This document shows, piece after piece, positions 41,263-50,749 of a DNA stretch of 64,000 nt. The stretch covers positions 1-64,000 of the forward strand of contig CAMBIX010000002.1 of NCBI GenBank assembly GCA_945867815.1. The letters run 5' to 3'. A program made the translations under genes and the position numbers. How positions within the stretch are numbered: position 1 is the stretch's first letter; each line of letters starts with the position of its first letter. Source of the stretch: an uncultured Veillonellaceae bacterium (GTDB lineage: Bacteria; Bacillota; Negativicutes; Veillonellales; Veillonellaceae). The notes beneath the pieces were generated by a model. The model was not told the DNA's origin, ran no database searches, and was given only the letters and a program-made list of their open reading frames with translations.

Positions 41263-42855
41263 ATGACATTTTTAGAAGAAGTCAATCGTCGGCGGACGTT
41301 TGCCATTATTTCCCATCCGGATGCAGGGAAAACGACCTTAACAGAAAAGCTATTGTTATACGGAGGGGCCATTCATTTAGCTGGTTCTGTTAAATCTCGT
41401 AAGACTAACAAATATGCCGTGTCGGACTGGATGGAAATTGAAAAGCAGCGTGGTATTTCGGTAACCAGTTCCGTTCTACAGTTTGACTATGACGGTTGTC
41501 GTATTAATATTTTGGATACGCCAGGCCATCAGGACTTTTCGGAAGATACCTATCGTACGCTCATGGCTGCTGATAGTGCGGTTATGTTGATAGACGTAGC
41601 TAAAGGGGTGGAAGCCCAGACTAAGAAGCTCTTTGCCGTTTGTAAGGAACGAGGCATTCCTATTTTTACCTTTGTCAATAAGATTGACCACTTTGGTAAA
41701 AGCCCTATTGACTTGATGGAAGATATTGAAAATTCCCTCGGTATTCGGGCGGTACCTATGAATTGGCCTATTGGTATTAATGGTAATTATAAGGGCGTGT
41801 TTGACCGTGAAAGCAATACGGTAGAGCTCTTTGCAAAAGACGAAAGCCATGGCACGCAGAAGTTAGCCTCTGTAAAAGGCTCGGTTGATGATCCAGCCTT
41901 TAGAGATCTTTTGGGGAAAGAAGAACATCAGGCCTTAATTGATGATATTGAATTATTAGATGTGGCTGGCGATAGTTTTGATATTGACCGCGTGCGGGCT
42001 GGGGAATTAACGCCTATGTTCTTTGGCTCAGCTATGACTAACTTTGGTGTTAAGCCTTTCTTGGAAAAGTTCCTAGAGCTAGCCCCATCGCCAGCACCAC
42101 GTAAGGCCTTAGAAAAAACGGTGCAGCCGACCAGTGAAGACTTTTCTGCCTTTGTCTTTAAGATTCAAGCTAATATGAACCCTAACCACCATGATCGTAT
42201 TGTCTTTATGCGGATTTGTTCAGGCAAATTTGAAAAAGGCATGTCTGTTGTTCATCAGCAGTCGGGTAAGACCTTGCGGCTTTCTCAGCCACAGCAATTT
42301 ATGGCGACGGAACGAACCATTATTGATGAAGCCTACCCAGGGGATATTATTGGTGTTTTTGATGCGGGGACTATGGGGGTAGGAGATACTTTATGTGATG
42401 CGAAACATCGGGTGACCTTTGGCGATTTTCCCGTTTTTCCACCGGAATTCTTTGCCCGTGTATCACCAAAGGATACGATGAAGCGCAAACAGTTCCTAAA
42501 GGGTATGACCCAATTAGCCCAAGAAGGGGCGGTCCAAATCTTTGAACAACCTAGTGCTATGGACTCTTTCGTCGTTGGTGCCGTAGGGATGTTGCAGTTT
42601 GAAGTCTTAGAATACCGTTTGAAAAATGAATATGGCGTAATCTTAGAAAATAACCAGTTACCTTATAGTGTGGCCCGCTGGGTGGACGGCAATGTAGATA
42701 TTGCTTCCTTAAAAGGCTTAGATAATGCCATGACTGTTATAGATAACCGAGGGCGGACAGTTATCTTAATTAGTAATGAATGGCAAATGGGTTGGATACA
42801 GGAACGTAATCCGGATGTAACCTTCTTGGAAACACCACGGTTGAATGAAGCTTAA
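41263..42855 (+). CDS. prfC: Peptide chain release factor 3
   Basis: A 530-aa translational GTPase. The G-domain is intact: G1 SHPDAGKTT, G3 DTPGHQDF, G4 NKID. RF3 recycles RF1/RF2 after termination. AGGAGCGTAAG ribosome site. It is complete, with about 50 nt before the next gene, and has ordinary host codon use. Confidence 0.97.
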   Translation: MTFLEEVNRRRTFAIISHPDAGKTTLTEKLLLYGGAIHLAGSVKSRKTNKYAVSDWMEIEKQRGISVTSSVLQFDYDGCRINILDTPGHQDFSEDTYRTLMAADSAVMLIDVAKGVEAQTKKLFAVCKERGIPIFTFVNKIDHFGKSPIDLMEDIENSLGIRAVPMNWPIGINGNYKGVFDRESNTVELFAKDESHGTQKLASVKGSVDDPAFRDLLGKEEHQALIDDIELLDVAGDSFDIDRVRAGELTPMFFGSAMTNFGVKPFLEKFLELAPSPAPRKALEKTVQPTSEDFSAFVFKIQANMNPNHHDRIVFMRICSGKFEKGMSVVHQQSGKTLRLSQPQQFMATERTIIDEAYPGDIIGVFDAGTMGVGDTLCDAKHRVTFGDFPVFPPEFFARVSPKDTMKRKQFLKGMTQLAQEGAVQIFEQPSAMDSFVVGAVGMLQFEVLEYRLKNEYGVILENNQLPYSVARWVDGNVDIASLKGLDNAMTVIDNRGRTVILISNEWQMGWIQERNPDVTFLETPRLNEA

Positions 42856-42905
42856 TTAGGTTGTATAATTAAGCTAATTCCTGATAGGTTAAGGGGAGTA
42901 TAAAA

Positions 42906-44972
42906 GTGGCTGAAGAAACTAAATTGTATAATAATAATGTGTTAAATCGTACAAAAGAATGGATGGTAAAACCTGCTTTTTCAGATAAGGAGTCTATTCC
43001 TATAGGGATTACTGCTAGTCCATGGTCAACCTTTTCCCTATCCGTACTATTGCAGTCTATTTATAAGTATAGAAGTGAAGAAAATCCCTATGATATTGTT
43101 GTATTTCACACAGGCCTTTTGGAACATTATCAAGATATGTTGCGGGATGAAGCTAGTAAGCAAAAAGATGTATCTTTGCGTTTTGTAGAACTAACGGCAG
43201 AACTGCGTAAAGATTTAGATACGGTCAGCATTCCTAATCTGGATGATGTGGGTGTGTGTCGCTTGGCTATTCCTGTCTTAATGAGTCACTATGATAAAGT
43301 GATTAGTCTTGGTTCAGATTATCTATTTTTAGCGGATCCAGCCTCCTTGTACAAATATGACTTAGGCGATGACTACCTAGCTGCTTGCCGAGATACGGGG
43401 GTTAACGCCTATGTTATCAATAATACAGACTTAGGTATTTGTTTGCCAGAAGATTTTCATCAACGGCAGCGTACGAATCTGATTACCGATTTAGGTATGA
43501 ATACCATTATGGATTACTTTAATGCTAACTGTATGCTTCTTAATGTAAAGGAATTGACGAAAAAGCATGTCGTAGATGAAATAATCTATCAGTATGAGTC
43601 CATTGGTAATTTCTGTAATGGGGATCAAGATGCGTGGAATAAGGTTTGCTATACGCATGTACGCTTCCTTAGTCAGGCTTGGAATCATTTGTGCCGTGAT
43701 ACAAAGGAAGCCCTACTAGAAAAAGCTGCCTTGCCCGCTATCTATAAGGAATATATTAAGTCAGGGAAACATCCAAAGGGCTTAAGTTTTTGTTATGCTC
43801 CCTTTGCTCGGCAAACAGTGGAACATAGTAAGACCTTTTGGCAGATAGCGAGAGACTCTCTTTTCTATGAAGCTATGCTTAACTTGACTTTTCAGTCCCG
43901 TCAAGCGCAAGGGGAAGAGAAAGCACCGGAAACGGAAGAAACAGTATCAGCAACAGAAGAACCGGCGGGAGCTAGTGAAGCGAAAGTGGATATAATCGAA
44001 CCGGCATTTGCTGCTGATGACATAGTGCCCATAGTGGCTGTCTCCAGTAATGAATATGTGCCTTTCTTGAGCGTTATGCTACGTTCAGTAGTTATGAATC
44101 GGGATGCAAAGCGTCATTACGATATTAATATATTTATGGAAGATATTAATAGTCGGAACCAAGAGATACTTCGTAAGAATACATGTATTGATAAGAATAT
44201 TTCTTTGCGCTTTGTTAATCTTAAAGATTCTTTTAATTACTTTGCCCCGCCGAATGTAGAAGGAAAAATGAAAAACTTTTTCCGTATGACGTTTTTACGC
44301 TTCGCTATTTTGGATTTAATGAAGAAATATGACAAAGTTCTATATTTAGATACTGATATGGTGGTTACAACCGATGTAGGTCCTTTAATTGATTTGGATT
44401 TGAAGGATAAATATGTAGCTGCTGTTAGAGATACAGGGGTTATTAGTATATCTTATAAAAAGAATGGTAGTTTTTGGCCCTATCCAGAAGATGCTTGTCA
44501 GGCGCTTGCTGAAGATATAGAAGAGCAAATCGGCATGGATCATGTAAAAGATTATTTTAATGCCGGCTTAATTGTTTTCAATATTAAGGAATTAGGCAAG
44601 GATTATACGACAAAAGACTTGTTTGCTAGAGCGTCAGCACACCCGTCTATGATGCAGGATCAAGATGTACTAAATCATGTTTGCTTTGGTAAAGTTTATT
44701 TCTTAGATAATGAATGGAATTATTTCCCACAGGATTTTGAAACAGAAGCAGAACCGAAAGAAGCTTGGGGGCCAGATGATACTTACGCTACTTATATTGA
44801 AGCAGGTAAAGCGCCTAAGTGTATTCACTATGCAGGGCGGCGAATACCATGCTGGCGGCCGCAAGTAGATAAAGCAGATATCTATTGGCAGTATGCACGA
44901 CAAACTGATTTTTATGAAGAAATTTTGTGTAAGATGGCAGAAACAGCTACTAAGGCAGCTGGAGACAGATAA
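42906..44972 (+). CDS. Two-domain GT8 glycosyltransferase
   Basis: A 688-aa fusion of two GT8 domains (about 28-330 and 370-680) joined by an Ala/Glu/Thr-rich linker. The C-terminal domain keeps the metal-binding DxD as VLYLDTDMVVTTD (near 483). In the N-terminal domain the matching place is VISLGSDYLFLAD: the first Asp is Gly136, so metal binding is probably lost. Such enzymes move sugars from UDP-sugars to glycans of the cell surface. GTG start at 42906 with AGGGGAG upstream. Eleven nt ahead of the CDP-glucose gene. Confidence 0.85.
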   Translation: MAEETKLYNNNVLNRTKEWMVKPAFSDKESIPIGITASPWSTFSLSVLLQSIYKYRSEENPYDIVVFHTGLLEHYQDMLRDEASKQKDVSLRFVELTAELRKDLDTVSIPNLDDVGVCRLAIPVLMSHYDKVISLGSDYLFLADPASLYKYDLGDDYLAACRDTGVNAYVINNTDLGICLPEDFHQRQRTNLITDLGMNTIMDYFNANCMLLNVKELTKKHVVDEIIYQYESIGNFCNGDQDAWNKVCYTHVRFLSQAWNHLCRDTKEALLEKAALPAIYKEYIKSGKHPKGLSFCYAPFARQTVEHSKTFWQIARDSLFYEAMLNLTFQSRQAQGEEKAPETEETVSATEEPAGASEAKVDIIEPAFAADDIVPIVAVSSNEYVPFLSVMLRSVVMNRDAKRHYDINIFMEDINSRNQEILRKNTCIDKNISLRFVNLKDSFNYFAPPNVEGKMKNFFRMTFLRFAILDLMKKYDKVLYLDTDMVVTTDVGPLIDLDLKDKYVAAVRDTGVISISYKKNGSFWPYPEDACQALAEDIEEQIGMDHVKDYFNAGLIVFNIKELGKDYTTKDLFARASAHPSMMQDQDVLNHVCFGKVYFLDNEWNYFPQDFETEAEPKEAWGPDDTYATYIEAGKAPKCIHYAGRRIPCWRPQVDKADIYWQYARQTDFYEEILCKMAETATKAAGDR

Positions 44973-44982
44973 GGAGTAAGGG

Positions 44983-45759
44983 ATGAAAGTCGTTATTTTA
45001 GCCGGTGGGTATGGTACACGTATTTCAGAGGAATCACAATATAGACCTAAGCCAATGATAGAAATTGGTGGTATGCCTATTTTGCTCCATATAATGAAGG
45101 AATATTCCTATTATGGGTATAATGAATTTATTATTTGTGCAGGGTATAAGCAAAGTTATATAAAAGAATATTTTGCTAACTATTTTTTACACACATCAGA
45201 TATAACCTTTGACTTTATTGCTAATAATAAAATTACAATCCACCATAAACATACAGAACCATGGAAGGTAACAGTTATTGATACAGGCTTAGATACCTTG
45301 ACAGGGGGGCGCATTAAACGGATTGCCCCTTATGTGGATAATCAGCCTTTCATGCTGACTTATGGTGATGGAGTCTGTGATGTAAATATTTCTGATTTAG
45401 TTGCTTTCCATCAGCAAAATCATAAGATTTGTACCTTAACGGCCGTTAAACCGGAAGGCCGTTTTGGCATATTGGACTTAGCTGGAGATTCAATCCAATC
45501 CTTTAGAGAAAAAAATAAACAAGATGTAGGCTATATTAATGGCGGCTATATGGTACTGGAACCGGCTGTTTTTGATTATCTAAAAGATGATTCGACTATT
45601 TTGGAACGGGAACCATTAGAACGCTTAGCTGAAGAAGGCCAATTAATGGCCTTTAGACATAATGGATTTTGGCAGTGTATGGATACCTTGCGTGATAAGG
45701 AAAAATTAGAAGAACTATGGGCACAAGGTAAGGCTCCTTGGAAAGTATGGGCAGACTAA
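44983..45759 (+). CDS. rfbF: Glucose-1-phosphate cytidylyltransferase
   Basis: A 258-aa nucleotidyltransferase. The start VVILAGGYGTRISEESQYRPKPMIEIGG-like motif and ICAGYKQSYIKEYF are diagnostic. It makes CDP-glucose from CTP and glucose-1-phosphate, the first step to CDP-deoxysugars. The next-step enzyme (4,6-dehydratase) lies 10.7 kb away at 56,494, an unusual split of a pathway normally in one operon. Confidence 0.95.
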   Translation: MKVVILAGGYGTRISEESQYRPKPMIEIGGMPILLHIMKEYSYYGYNEFIICAGYKQSYIKEYFANYFLHTSDITFDFIANNKITIHHKHTEPWKVTVIDTGLDTLTGGRIKRIAPYVDNQPFMLTYGDGVCDVNISDLVAFHQQNHKICTLTAVKPEGRFGILDLAGDSIQSFREKNKQDVGYINGGYMVLEPAVFDYLKDDSTILEREPLERLAEEGQLMAFRHNGFWQCMDTLRDKEKLEELWAQGKAPWKVWAD

Positions 45760-45799
45760 GGAATGCTTTGGTAGCTTAGAGATAAAAAATATATATATT

Positions 45800-45826
45800 A
45801 ACGCGTGGCGAAAGCTACGCGTTTTG
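45800..45826 (+). terminator. Terminator after rfbF
   Basis: AACGCGTGGC-GAAA-GCTACGCGTT, then TTTGC. Near-perfect stem-loop. Confidence 0.85.
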
Positions 45827-45968
45827 CTGTATATAGGAGTAAATGTAAGAAAAGTTAAACGGAGGTGAACGAATAGATTAGAAGTAGGTAAGAGCGAAGG
45901 TGTATTAATAGGCACTACCTCTTTTTTGTGATTTGATACAATATAAGCGAGGGAGTGTGATTTTTATA

Positions 45969-46423
45969 ATGAGAAAGAGAGAACTTAATGAGGAAAGAGC
46001 AAGTACGATAATGAGCATCAGGTGTTTAGCCATTATAAGGAAAAGCTTGCGAATTATGATTTAATGCATGTCGTTATGGTTTATTTGGGAAGGTATAAGA
46101 CGAGAAACTGTTTGTTGGAGTTGTTACGAATATTATTTAAAAGTAATTTGCCTGCTGTAATTAAAGAGAAGCAATTGAAAAGTGACTATGATATATCCTT
46201 AACACCAGATATGGAAAGTGAGATGAATACTATGTGTAACTTGAGCTTAGGTATTGCTGAGGAATATTTAGTTAAAGGAATCGATAAAGATATGCAAAAA
46301 GGTATGCAAAAAGCTATTGTTGGACTTTTAAAGAATGGAGCGGATGTGGATTTTATAGCTAAGGCGTTAGAGGTGCCAGGTGAAGAAGTTGAACGGATTG
46401 GAAAAATAAATAAGCTATTATAA
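45969..46423 (+). pseudogene. Remnant of an Rpn/PD-(D/E)XK transposase-like nuclease
   Basis: The C-terminal part (46022-46423) has MNTMCNLSLGIAEEYLVKGIDKDMQKGMQKAI, typical of the C-terminal region of Rpn-family nucleases. A short upstream frame (45969, MRKRELNEERASTIM) continues naturally into EHQVFSHYK only if one G is added near 46014, so there is a one-base deletion. The nuclease core, about 200 residues, is missing. A dead remnant. Confidence 0.75.
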
Positions 46424-46507
46424 ATATATACCATAGTATTAGATTTTATAATCAAGAAGTATAAAAAATAGATATTTTTTGAGGAGCAATTCTTAGAATA
46501 AGGGAAA

Positions 46508-46545
46508 AGGAGTAATAAGGCGATTTCGCCTTATTACTCCTTTTT
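46508..46545. terminator. Bidirectional terminator
   Basis: AGGAGTAATAAGGCG-ATTT-CGCCTTATTACTCCT, perfect, with T-run on the plus strand. Between the remnant and the convergent sigma factor. Confidence 0.85.
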
Positions 46546-46631
46546 GGGTTGTTCGCTGAACAGACATGATATAAAGGGCTGGTGAAAAATGGTTTCCCTT
46601 TGGGCTCGTTTCGAATTTGGTAAAGTTAGAT

Positions 46632-47453
46632 TTATGAAGGTTTTAGCAGCACTTTCAATAACCCCAGTGCCTTACGATGGTGATAGGATACGACTTGTTT
46701 TGATGTCTTATATTTACGGCTGAGGCTAGTTAGAGACTGTCCTCGATAGTAGATGTCTTGCAAAAGCTGTTGATGCTTGTCTGGCAAGAGCTGCAAGGCA
46801 TGACGTAAGCGAAGAAAACCTTCTTTTTCTTCGTAAAGACTGTCTGGTGATTCTTGAACGATGAGTGGATCGGATGGTTCTGGTAAGGTGTCATTCGATT
46901 CTTCTCGATTCCATTGGCGGCGATACTTGCGAAAAAGGTTGTATTGTTTGTAACTGATGCGGCTTTGTACGTAACCAGCAAAGGGGACAGCCCCCTTTAT
47001 ATCATAATCGTGAATTGATTCTAAGAAGGTCAGCCATAATTCATTTGCAGCCTCTTCCTGATAATAAGTCAAGGTGCGGTGTCTAGCGTATTTATTAATC
47101 AGGGATTTATATCTAAGACATAACTCTCTGACGGCTTGGCTGTCATTATCTTGTTGCGCCCTGTTAAGTAAGTCGTTGTCAGAGGATTTTGGTGTCTCCA
47201 CATAGTTATATAAATCGTTTTCGTTTAGTTGAGTTTTGGGGGAGTTGTTTATAGGTATAGCGTTAGATGAGACTGTAGTACTTGTAAGTGAGTTGGATAA
47301 GCAGCCTCTAGTAACAGTGGTAGAGGAAGACAGACGAGTAGTCGTCGATAGATGAATTTGAGCGGGTAAGTTAGTTGTAGACATTTGTTTTTGCGGAGTT
47401 TTACCAGTATTAGTTGATAACATAGGTATAGAATTTGTAGTAAGTATAAACAT
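46632..47453 (-). CDS. Sigma-70-family factor
   Basis: A 273-aa sigma factor. Residues about 1-85 are Ser/Thr/Asn-rich and disordered. Region 2 is about 95-175 (LLNRAQQDNDSQAVRELCLRYKSLINKYARH, then YVQSRISYKQYNLFRKYRR). Region 4 is about 215-268 (LQLLPDKHQQLLQDIYYRGQSLTSLSRKYKTSKQVVSYHHRKAL). It lacks region 3, so it is ECF- or ComX-like. ATG 47453 with AAGGAG upstream. Possibly a regulator of competence or stress; see the ComK-like gene nearby. Confidence 0.8.
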   Translation of the reverse strand: MFILTTNSIPMLSTNTGKTPQKQMSTTNLPAQIHLSTTTRLSSSTTVTRGCLSNSLTSTTVSSNAIPINNSPKTQLNENDLYNYVETPKSSDNDLLNRAQQDNDSQAVRELCLRYKSLINKYARHRTLTYYQEEAANELWLTFLESIHDYDIKGAVPFAGYVQSRISYKQYNLFRKYRRQWNREESNDTLPEPSDPLIVQESPDSLYEEKEGFLRLRHALQLLPDKHQQLLQDIYYRGQSLTSLSRKYKTSKQVVSYHHRKALGLLKVLLKPS

Positions 47454-47597
47454 AGAATCTCCTTGGATTTACTGCATAATTGAGTTGAATAAAATAGAAT
47501 AGCAAATAGATGCTTTTGCTTTGAAGCTTGTTAGCGCTAACAGGTTTAGCATACGGAAGTTGTCAAAATTAGGCAAATCTATTAAGTATGTCGGTTA

Positions 47598-47963
47598 ATG
47601 TGGATAAATTCAACATTTACACGTATAATACTACGTGCTTTTCCAGATTTTGAGGCCTGTTTTACTGATGGAGAAAGTTTTGAAGAAACCTTAGAAGCAG
47701 CTCGTGATGTATTAACGGCTGTTTTGGTGGATATGGCCAATCATGATGAGGCCTTTCCTAAGACCAGTCGTATCACTTCTGATAGTGATACGATGGTCGT
47801 ATATATAGATGTGCCTAAGAGCTATGTGCTAGCTAAAGCCAATAAACAATCTGTGAAAAAGACGTTGACGATTCCTAAGTGGCTAAATGATTTAGCTGTT
47901 GATAAAAATATTAATTTTAGTCAGGTATTACAAGAAGCATTACAAGAGAAATTAGATGCATAG
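47598..47963 (+). CDS. HicB-like antitoxin, orphan and N-terminally altered
   Basis: A 121-aa protein. FPDFEACFTDGESFEETLEAARDVL is the HicB core, and the C-terminus (TLTIPKWLNDLAVDKNINFSQVLQEAL) is a ribbon-helix-helix DNA-binding tail. The N-terminus is short. In another frame just upstream VDKFNIYTYN looks like a HicB start, so a frameshift may have removed about 15 residues. No HicA toxin gene is near. No Shine-Dalgarno is visible. Confidence 0.65.
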   Translation: MWINSTFTRIILRAFPDFEACFTDGESFEETLEAARDVLTAVLVDMANHDEAFPKTSRITSDSDTMVVYIDVPKSYVLAKANKQSVKKTLTIPKWLNDLAVDKNINFSQVLQEALQEKLDA

Positions 47964-47990
47964 AGTCATTGAGAATTTGTGATTGACAAA

Positions 47991-48030
47991 AAAAGAGCGA
48001 TAAGGCGTTTATGCCTTATCGCTCTTTTTT
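47991..48030 (+). terminator. Terminator after the HicB-like gene
   Basis: AAAAGAGCGATAAGGC (47991-48006) pairs with GCCTTATCGCTCTTTT (48013-48028), then TT. Perfect 16-bp stem. Confidence 0.9.
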
Positions 48031-48107
48031 GTCCCAAGTAGCCAGCGAGTCCAAATGAACCGATACTTAATAGAGGTACTTGTTATCTAGATTAAGAGGA
48101 GGTTCCT

Positions 48108-48707
48108 ATGAAAAAGAACAATTGCAACCTACACAAATTACAGGACTACTTAGTCATTCGTCCGGCCTATACAGACCAAGGTTATGGAACAGAGGTCTGG
48201 TTACTCGATGGCAGACGGTATTGGCTGCCCAATCGACCGCAAACGGTAGTAAGATGGGTCTTACGGTCTGATGGTATTGACCTTACTACCTGGCGACAGG
48301 CTCATCCAGGCTTAACTTACACATCGCCTCTTGTGATAAATCTAACCCATGTTTGGGTACCTTTACGTATGTTGGACAGTCCTGTAGGCAGAGATGGCGT
48401 TTATGGCTATGTCAATATAACGAAAGTTAAGCATTACGAAGTCGAAGAAGGTGATGGTGAGAGCCGACCTTGTTGTCACTTGTGGCTGTTTGACCCTATA
48501 AGTCCGTATCTATCAAGTCAGAGCAGGATGGAAAACTTTTATGACGAGGTGACTTATGGCGATGAGGATAATCCAGATACTTATGGTCCCATTTCAGTTT
48601 ATCAAGCTGCACTAAGTCTTTTAACCAAGTTATATGAAGCTAGGCAGGCAGCTATTACGCAAGCTCTATGTCAGGTAAGGCTATTGGAAGAATTGTTAAC
48701 TGACTAG
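48108..48707 (+). CDS. ComK-like unknown protein
   Basis: A 199-aa protein with no secure family. A stretch YTSPLVINLTHVWVPLRMLDSPVGRD, then YGYVNITKVKHYE, lines up well by eye with the ComK segment (PPIMVDPSNQIFLFPTLSS, then GWISHVHVKEF). N-terminus has YLVIRPAYTDQGYGTEVWLLDG. ATG 48108 with AAGAGGAGG upstream. Opposite strand to the sigma factor 650 bp away. If related to ComK it would be a competence regulator. The similarity is weak. Confidence 0.45.
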   Translation: MKKNNCNLHKLQDYLVIRPAYTDQGYGTEVWLLDGRRYWLPNRPQTVVRWVLRSDGIDLTTWRQAHPGLTYTSPLVINLTHVWVPLRMLDSPVGRDGVYGYVNITKVKHYEVEEGDGESRPCCHLWLFDPISPYLSSQSRMENFYDEVTYGDEDNPDTYGPISVYQAALSLLTKLYEARQAAITQALCQVRLLEELLTD

Positions 48708-49068
48708 GTTCTAGAAGTTTGGTTAAATGGAGAATATTCAGCTAAATGGGGATATATAGTTATATAAGTTGTATATTATAAAATCGGGTGGATTGCTTAT
48801 AGGTAGTTGAGTCAGTGATGTTAATTCTTTAGTCTAAAAAATAATGAATGCTAAAGGATATACATTGTTGATTATACTTATAAAAACTGCAATAAAAGAT
48901 ACCTGAACATGTTGTGATTCGAAGGCGGTTTTTCTATAATATAAAAGTATTATTCTATTTATTTTAAGATGATTTATGACATAATATAAATAAGAAGAAG
49001 TGAGAGGTGATTATATCGAAAAATTACGGCATTATAGTGATTAATAGATACAAACAAGGAGTAAAATT
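48708..49068. other. Intergenic region before the adhesin pseudogene
   Basis: No gene. AT-rich, with ATATTATAAAAT and AATATAAAAGTATT promoter-like stretches near 48772-48953. It likely carries the adhesin promoter. Confidence 0.4.
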
Positions 49069-50282
49069 GTGAATCGAATTTTTAAGGTAATTTGGAGCAA
49101 GAGTAAGAATTGCTTTGTCGTTACCTCTGAATTGGCTAAAAACCATACAGGGAAGACAAAGCGAGTGACAAGTCGTAAGCTCGTAGAAAAGACCATGGCC
49201 GTAATTATGGCTGTTATGGGCTTGACGCAGATGACGCTGCCAATGGTTAGTGCAGAATCCAATTTAGATGGTTCTAGATTACAGATAAAAGGTGTGCAGA
49301 ATGGTGTTAGTAATGTAACAACCTTATCTGATACTTCCTTGCATATGACGGGGTCTGGCTATAGTACAGACAATGTAACAGGAGCGCCATTAGCACCAGG
49401 GTATACAAATGACGCTAATTATACATCAGCTGGTATGGAAACAACGGCAGATGGACGTCAAAATACCTTCTAAGCATCGCCTGGTGGTATTAATATTTAT
49501 GATTCCCGCCATAGTGGAGATGTTAATCATCCCGATAACAGTACGCAAATCACAGCTACAGGGCTAAAAATTGCAAATAGTACAGGTGCTAAAAACGAAA
49601 TCACCAATACTGGTATTAATGTAACGAGTGCTGATGGTAATACCGTAACCAAGATGGCGGATACGGGGTTAACAGCGACTAATAGTACAACCGGTGATAA
49701 GACAGAGATAAATCAGACAGGCATTACAATTACACCAAAAAGTTCTACTAAACCGCCTGTCTCTTTGACACAAGGTGGTTTAGATCTTGGTGGGAATAAA
49801 GGCACTAATTTTGCGCCAGGTGAGATTTCTCCAACAAGTACAGATGCCGTTAATGGTAGTCAGTTGTACGATGTTGCACAGGGTGTTCAAAACAATGCCC
49901 AAGCTATCCAGCAGGTTGACAAGAAGACTAACCGTGTAGGTGCTATGGGTGCTGCTATGGCGTCCTTGAAACCTTACTATGGTGGTCCTGGTGTTGACAA
50001 AGGACAGGCTATGATTGGCGTTGGTGCTTACCATGGTGAACGTGCTCTAGCTATTGGTTATGCCTATGCTCCGAATAAGAACTTGATGTTAAATGCATCG
50101 ATGTCTACAAATCTTGGAACGCAGGATCAGTTGTATGGTATAGGTGCAACTTGGAGAATCGGCGTTAGCAAAACGCAGAAGCTCATAAACAGGATGCACA
50201 GAAGATCCAGGATATGCAGCAACGTATCGATACATTAGAAAAAGAAGTTCAGGCTTTGGTAGCCGCACAACAGAAGAAATAA
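49069..50282 (+). pseudogene. Collapsed trimeric autotransporter adhesin
   Basis: The N-terminus (MNRIFKVIWSKSKNCFVVTS, then a hydrophobic segment) is an extended signal peptide of YadA-like adhesins. A TAA at 49471-49473 interrupts the frame, which then continues openly as ASPGGINIYDSRHSGD through short head-type repeats to the neck (TDAVNGSQLYDVAQGVQNNA) and the four-strand YadA anchor (KGQAMIGVGAYHGERALAIGYAY). Near 50178-50184 a one-base change shifts the frame; the true end is the coiled coil QKIQDMQQRIDTLEKEVQALVAA stopping at 50282. Two breaks plus an almost absent passenger stalk make this a dead gene, unless the stop is read through or is phase-variable. Confidence 0.85.
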
Positions 50283-50341
50283 TTTAATTGACTTGCGTGT
50301 AGTTAATTAAAGCAGTGAACGACTTGTTCGGTAAGTGAAAT

Positions 50342-50382
50342 AAAGACTCTTGTCTACGAAAGTAGGCAAGAGTCTTTTTCTA
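50342..50382 (+). terminator. Terminator after the adhesin pseudogene
   Basis: AAGACTCTTGTCTAC-GAAA-GTAGGCAAGAGTCTT, then TTTTT. Confidence 0.88.
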
Positions 50383-50426
50383 TATAGACTCAATAGGCAT
50401 AGAATACTTCAGTTAAACTGGGGAGT

Positions 50427-50480
50427 AAGTAGGTAAGTAAATAGATAAATAAATAAATAGATAGATAAATAGGTAAGTTA
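50427..50480. repeat. AT-rich tetranucleotide repeats
   Basis: GTAA/ATAGATAA/ATAAATAA repeats over about 50 bp (AGTAAATAGATAAATAAAT-type), with no coding role seen. Such tracts can slip. Confidence 0.7.
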
Positions 50481-50749
50481 ATCTAATCAGATGTATTCGT
50501 TATTGCAAAAGGTATAGTGTAATAGGGAGAAAGTAATGGATGAAGAGTATTGATTGATTTCTATTTTTATTCATTTTTATAATTATGACTTAAAGAATAA
50601 GGTATTGCGCACACAAAATATAATAAAAATTTTGCCAAATGAGTTAATTTATGAAATAATAGAGAAAATATGTGTATTGATGTAATCATATACAGTTGAG
50701 AGATAAGAGTTTGTTTCTTTAGATAAATGGTAGTAGAAGGAGTTTATAC

